DNA from: Agelaius tricolor
Taxonomy: Eukaryota > Chordata > Aves > Passeriformes > Icteridae
NCBI GenBank assembly: GCA_023055355.1
Contig: JALJCS010000001.1
Span: forward strand, 99,867,381-99,931,380
Direction: 5' to 3'
DNA: 64,000 nucleotides
Shown: piece after piece, positions 61,101-64,000 of the stretch
Numbering within the stretch: the first letter of the stretch is position 1
Layout: every line of letters begins with the position of its first letter
The notes under the pieces: model-generated
The model's database searches: none
What the model was told of the DNA's origin: nothing
Seen by the model: the letters and a program-made list of their open reading frames with translations, nothing else
Made by a program: the position numbers and the translations under genes

Positions 61101-63297
61101 TTCTGTTGCGACTCAGATGTCTCATAACCTGTTTTGCTCATTATTGTTTGATGGCCAGTTTGAAAATTCAATCCTGTGCTTTCTCCTGTTTCTTCTTTCC
61201 TAGCTCATTTTCACTCTAGGCTCCTTTTTCCAAGCTTAAGTACTGCAGTACCCTTTCATCTTTCACAGATGAATCCTCTGAATTAAATTGCTTATATTTC
61301 TTTCCTCTTCTGCTTGGGATTTTACACCAAACATTGTCAGAATATTTACCTTGCACTTGCTTCTGAGCCCAGCATTGACCATCAGGAGGACTTCATGGAA
61401 CCAGATTCAGGGAACTTGAAAGGAATTATAATCAGAATTTTTAGTGCTGCCAAGATTACAAAGGTTTTCATGAGTGTTGTAATAGTACAGTAAGGTAGGT
61501 TGATGTAAGATATGGTTGTGATCCCATAAAAAGAAATTACATATTTGATATAAGTCTTTTCTGATGGGGTCCAGGGAAAGGACTTTTTTCAGCTGATTTC
61601 CACTCCTATATGATTTCCTTCCTCTTGATATGCTTTAGAAAACAGACATAATTCCCTTTCTTATCATTCATTAGGTGCTACGATTCCAAGTGCTATCTAC
61701 AACTAGAAGTAAGAAACATAAAAAGATCATAAAGCCAAGTTTGCTACTCTGCTATGAATGTTACAATATGAACCCTAGTCCTTTTGTACCCTTCCATTCA
61801 CATGTTCTAAGCAGTCTGAACAATGCTCGTGTACAAACTGGAGGATAGGAGTTATATGGAGGATAGAAAAGTGGAATTGAGAAAAAAAAAAAGGAAGAGA
61901 GAAATATCTCCTACTCTAGCAAAACAACACAAACATTCAAATAAATAATGAGTCTTAATGCCTGTTACCCACTGTGGAATGGGCAGCAAAAAGACTTTAA
62001 TCCAGTATTGCTTAGAGTCTTCTTATTTTGGGGATATGTCTTGGGATGTTTCAATTTTGTAGGTAGTAGATCAAAAAATAGGAAGTAGAGAAAATGGTCC
62101 AGTAATGGGCAAGTGTCAGGCTGCCTTACCTGTAAGCACCACTGCCAGCTTCATCTATGATGTATGTGATATTTTACTCAGTAGTGCCATGAACACTTGA
62201 ACTTTCCTTGAATTATGCGTGAATCAATTACATGAACAACCCTACAGTCTTCTTATGAAATTAATATGAAAAATACCCTTTGAGATAGTTCTTGGATTGT
62301 GTGTTATATGAAATATCTTTCTGTCTTCAAACCCCTGGTTTAAACATAAAACAACTCATTGGAAATGAGAGGGATGCTGGGAGTTGTAATTCAGTTCTAT
62401 CCTGGGCAGATTGCCACTGAATCAGTGCTTCAGGAAACAGATTACCATCTGAAAGGATGCCCACCTACCTTCCTTTCTATTTCACTCTTCTCAATTAAAA
62501 GTGCTGGCTGCCACAGCAATAAACACTATATGAATCAGCAAATTAATAATAAAGATAACATTGGGCTCAGGGGGCCTTTCAGAAGACAATTCAATCCAAT
62601 ATTCATATGATTGATATAATGAATACATAATAGGAATTCCAAAGCCTTTTCATGGAATGTTCCAATTATTCTGGGAAAGAGAAACTGTTTACATTAAATA
62701 CTCTGAAATTTCTCATTTTATTTAATCCACAGGTGGCTCATCTCCACTTGTGCATTTTTTGGTCCCCTACCATCCAGTTTGTTTAACTTGTGATTTCAAA
62801 ATGTAAGCATAATAATGAGAAAAAAATATTCTTCCTTCCCCTCTAATACTTGCATTGGCCTTTTTCGAATGTTCAAGTACTTCCTGCTGATTAGGTTCAG
62901 AAGTCATGGTGTCTTGGAAGGATTACATGTGTAGTGGTTTCAGCCTGATCAGGTGAAAATAACATCAACAATCCTATGTCAGGTCTTGCCCTAGGATTAT
63001 GTTCTTGAATATTATAGCTTCATTGTACTGTTTCAGTGTTTTATAGAATATATGTGGTTTGTAAATGTGGGTTTTTTAAGGGAAAAATGAGGAAACTTTT
63101 GATGTCATTCTTTCTTTTTCAATCTTTTTTTCCTAATTTATTATTATTGTTATAATTTAATGTATTCATTGTTTGTGGGTCTGAGAGATGTGTAGCACCA
63201 CAAGTAAGTTTGACCCTATCTTTTGATTCACAAAGGAGGACTGGTGCTTTTTAAATCCATTTTTTGGATTATATTTGACAACATAATTTTTTTTCAG

Positions 63298-63350
63298 AAC
63301 TGAAGCTTTTTTGGCAGCATCTTTACAAGATTATTTTATACTCAAGACAG
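63298..63350 (+). other. exon-like segment with consensus splice sites (candidate cryptic exon)
   Basis: The segment is preceded by a T-rich tract ending tttttttcag and followed by CAGACAG-type AGACAG|gtaagt, a near-perfect donor. It is open in the frame inherited from the previous exon (phase 2 in, phase 1 out). It encodes no cysteine and no EGF feature, and its 53-bp length would put the next EYS exon out of frame. I therefore do not call it a normal coding exon; it may be a chance pseudo-exon or a rarely used cassette that truncates the protein. Confidence 0.25.
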
Positions 63351-63850
63351 GTAAGTGTGAATATTTGATCGACAGAACTAATGACCAAAAAAATTCCAAG
63401 TTTTTTCTTCCTTCAGCTCATGAGATCTTAGAAAAAAGTCTAAAATAGGAATATGTTATTCTACATTTCCTCCAAATAAAGTGCAATTATTTTTAAACAT
63501 TCATTATGATATCCACCTATCTATTCTTTTATTCTACTGATAAGGAAGCAGAGTTTAGATTTTAAAGCATCTTATTTCAGGTACCTATGTGTTCTAATTT
63601 TCTTGATCTGTTTGAGCAAGGAGCAGCAGTCCTCATAATTAGCTAGGACCTCTACAGGGATCTAGGAAAGTGATTAAAATAATTCAAGCATGGAGAGGCT
63701 GTATGAGCAAAAAACTGGAATCTGGAAGACATATTATTCTGTGGCTGTGATATGCAGACAGCATATAAGATAAGAAATGGTAATGTAGAACGGTTTGTCT
63801 TAGAGCTTGTAGAAGACAAAAAATATACTACTAGTATGAAGCAAACAGTT

Positions 63851-63861
63851 GTGGGGGGGGG
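63851..63861. repeat. poly-G run
   Basis: About 11 consecutive G on the plus strand, length-unstable. Confidence 0.8.
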
Positions 63862-64000
63862 GACCCTAGAAGCACAGTCTTGTAGGGCAACCTAGGCAAC
63901 TGTATCAAAAAATTTGTTTTCAGAATCAAACTTGTTTAGGATTTGTTAAGTATTTTTAAGCAGAAATGTGATTTATCAGTACTGTACATTTAGTCTTTTA

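Larger units (their letters stand above)
60231..64000 (+). other. EYS intron (5' part)
   Basis: The start of the intron after the last recognised exon. It contains a CR1 fragment (about 60866-61100, minus), an exon-like 53-bp segment between consensus splice signals (63298-63350) and a G run (63851-63861). The EYS exon expected next, beginning G TGC to close EGF 11, is not visible. Confidence 0.82.

Noticed and set aside
1..64000. CRISPR array, operon, phage or other microbial system
   Set aside because: No regularly spaced direct repeats, no tandem long ORFs and no ribosome-binding-site organisation; the DNA is vertebrate intronic sequence.

Overview
This window is vertebrate nuclear DNA, AT-rich and almost entirely intronic. 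It comes from a bird, most likely a passerine. The bird call rests on many CR1 retrotransposon fragments and two avian ERVL-type LTRs. The passerine call rests on one SINE (7384-7546, minus) that joins a tRNA-Ile-like head to a CR1-type 3' tail. No bacterial, phage or organellar gene organisation is present, and the many 60-150 codon ORFs are chance or repeat-derived.

The only gene I can support is EYS (eyes shut homolog), on the plus strand and spanning the whole window. Eight exons (9394/9396-9515, 28460-28719, 36266-36362, 37493-37600, 38168-38313, 46704-46875, 47396-47474, 60031-60230) join in compatible phases (2-2, 2-1, 1-2, 2-2, 2-1, 1-2, 2-0, 0-2) into one open reading frame of about 394 codons. 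It encodes the C-terminal part of one EGF repeat, nine complete EGF repeats and most of an eleventh. From memory, order, junctions and several idiosyncratic segments are collinear with the EGF array in the N-terminal half of human EYS, just before the long low-complexity and laminin-G part. EYS is a secreted photoreceptor matrix protein; human loss causes recessive retinitis pigmentosa (RP25). The start, signal peptide, laminin-G domains and stop lie outside the window.

Layout: 1-9393 is the end of an upstream intron (GA microsatellite, CR1, SINE). 9516-28459 is an 18.9 kb intron with CR1 pieces and two long perfect fold-back repeats. 28720-36265 is a 7.5 kb intron with few recognisable repeats. 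36266-38313 is a compact cluster of three exons. 38314-46703 is an 8.4 kb intron with CR1, an ERVL LTR and a 30-bp perfect hairpin. 46704-47474 holds two exons around a 520-bp intron. 47475-60030 is a 12.6 kb intron with an ERVL LTR, an old CR1 and a GC-rich repeat. 60031-60230 is the last exon, followed by the start of another intron to 64000.

I found no convincing new biological system. The points most worth a second look are four near-perfect inverted repeats (15-32 bp arms), a weak splice donor after the 46704-46875 exon, an ambiguous tandem acceptor at 9392-9395, a 53-bp exon-like segment at 63298-63350, and several GC-rich repeats I could not classify. Repeat boundaries are approximate because they were recognised by eye.
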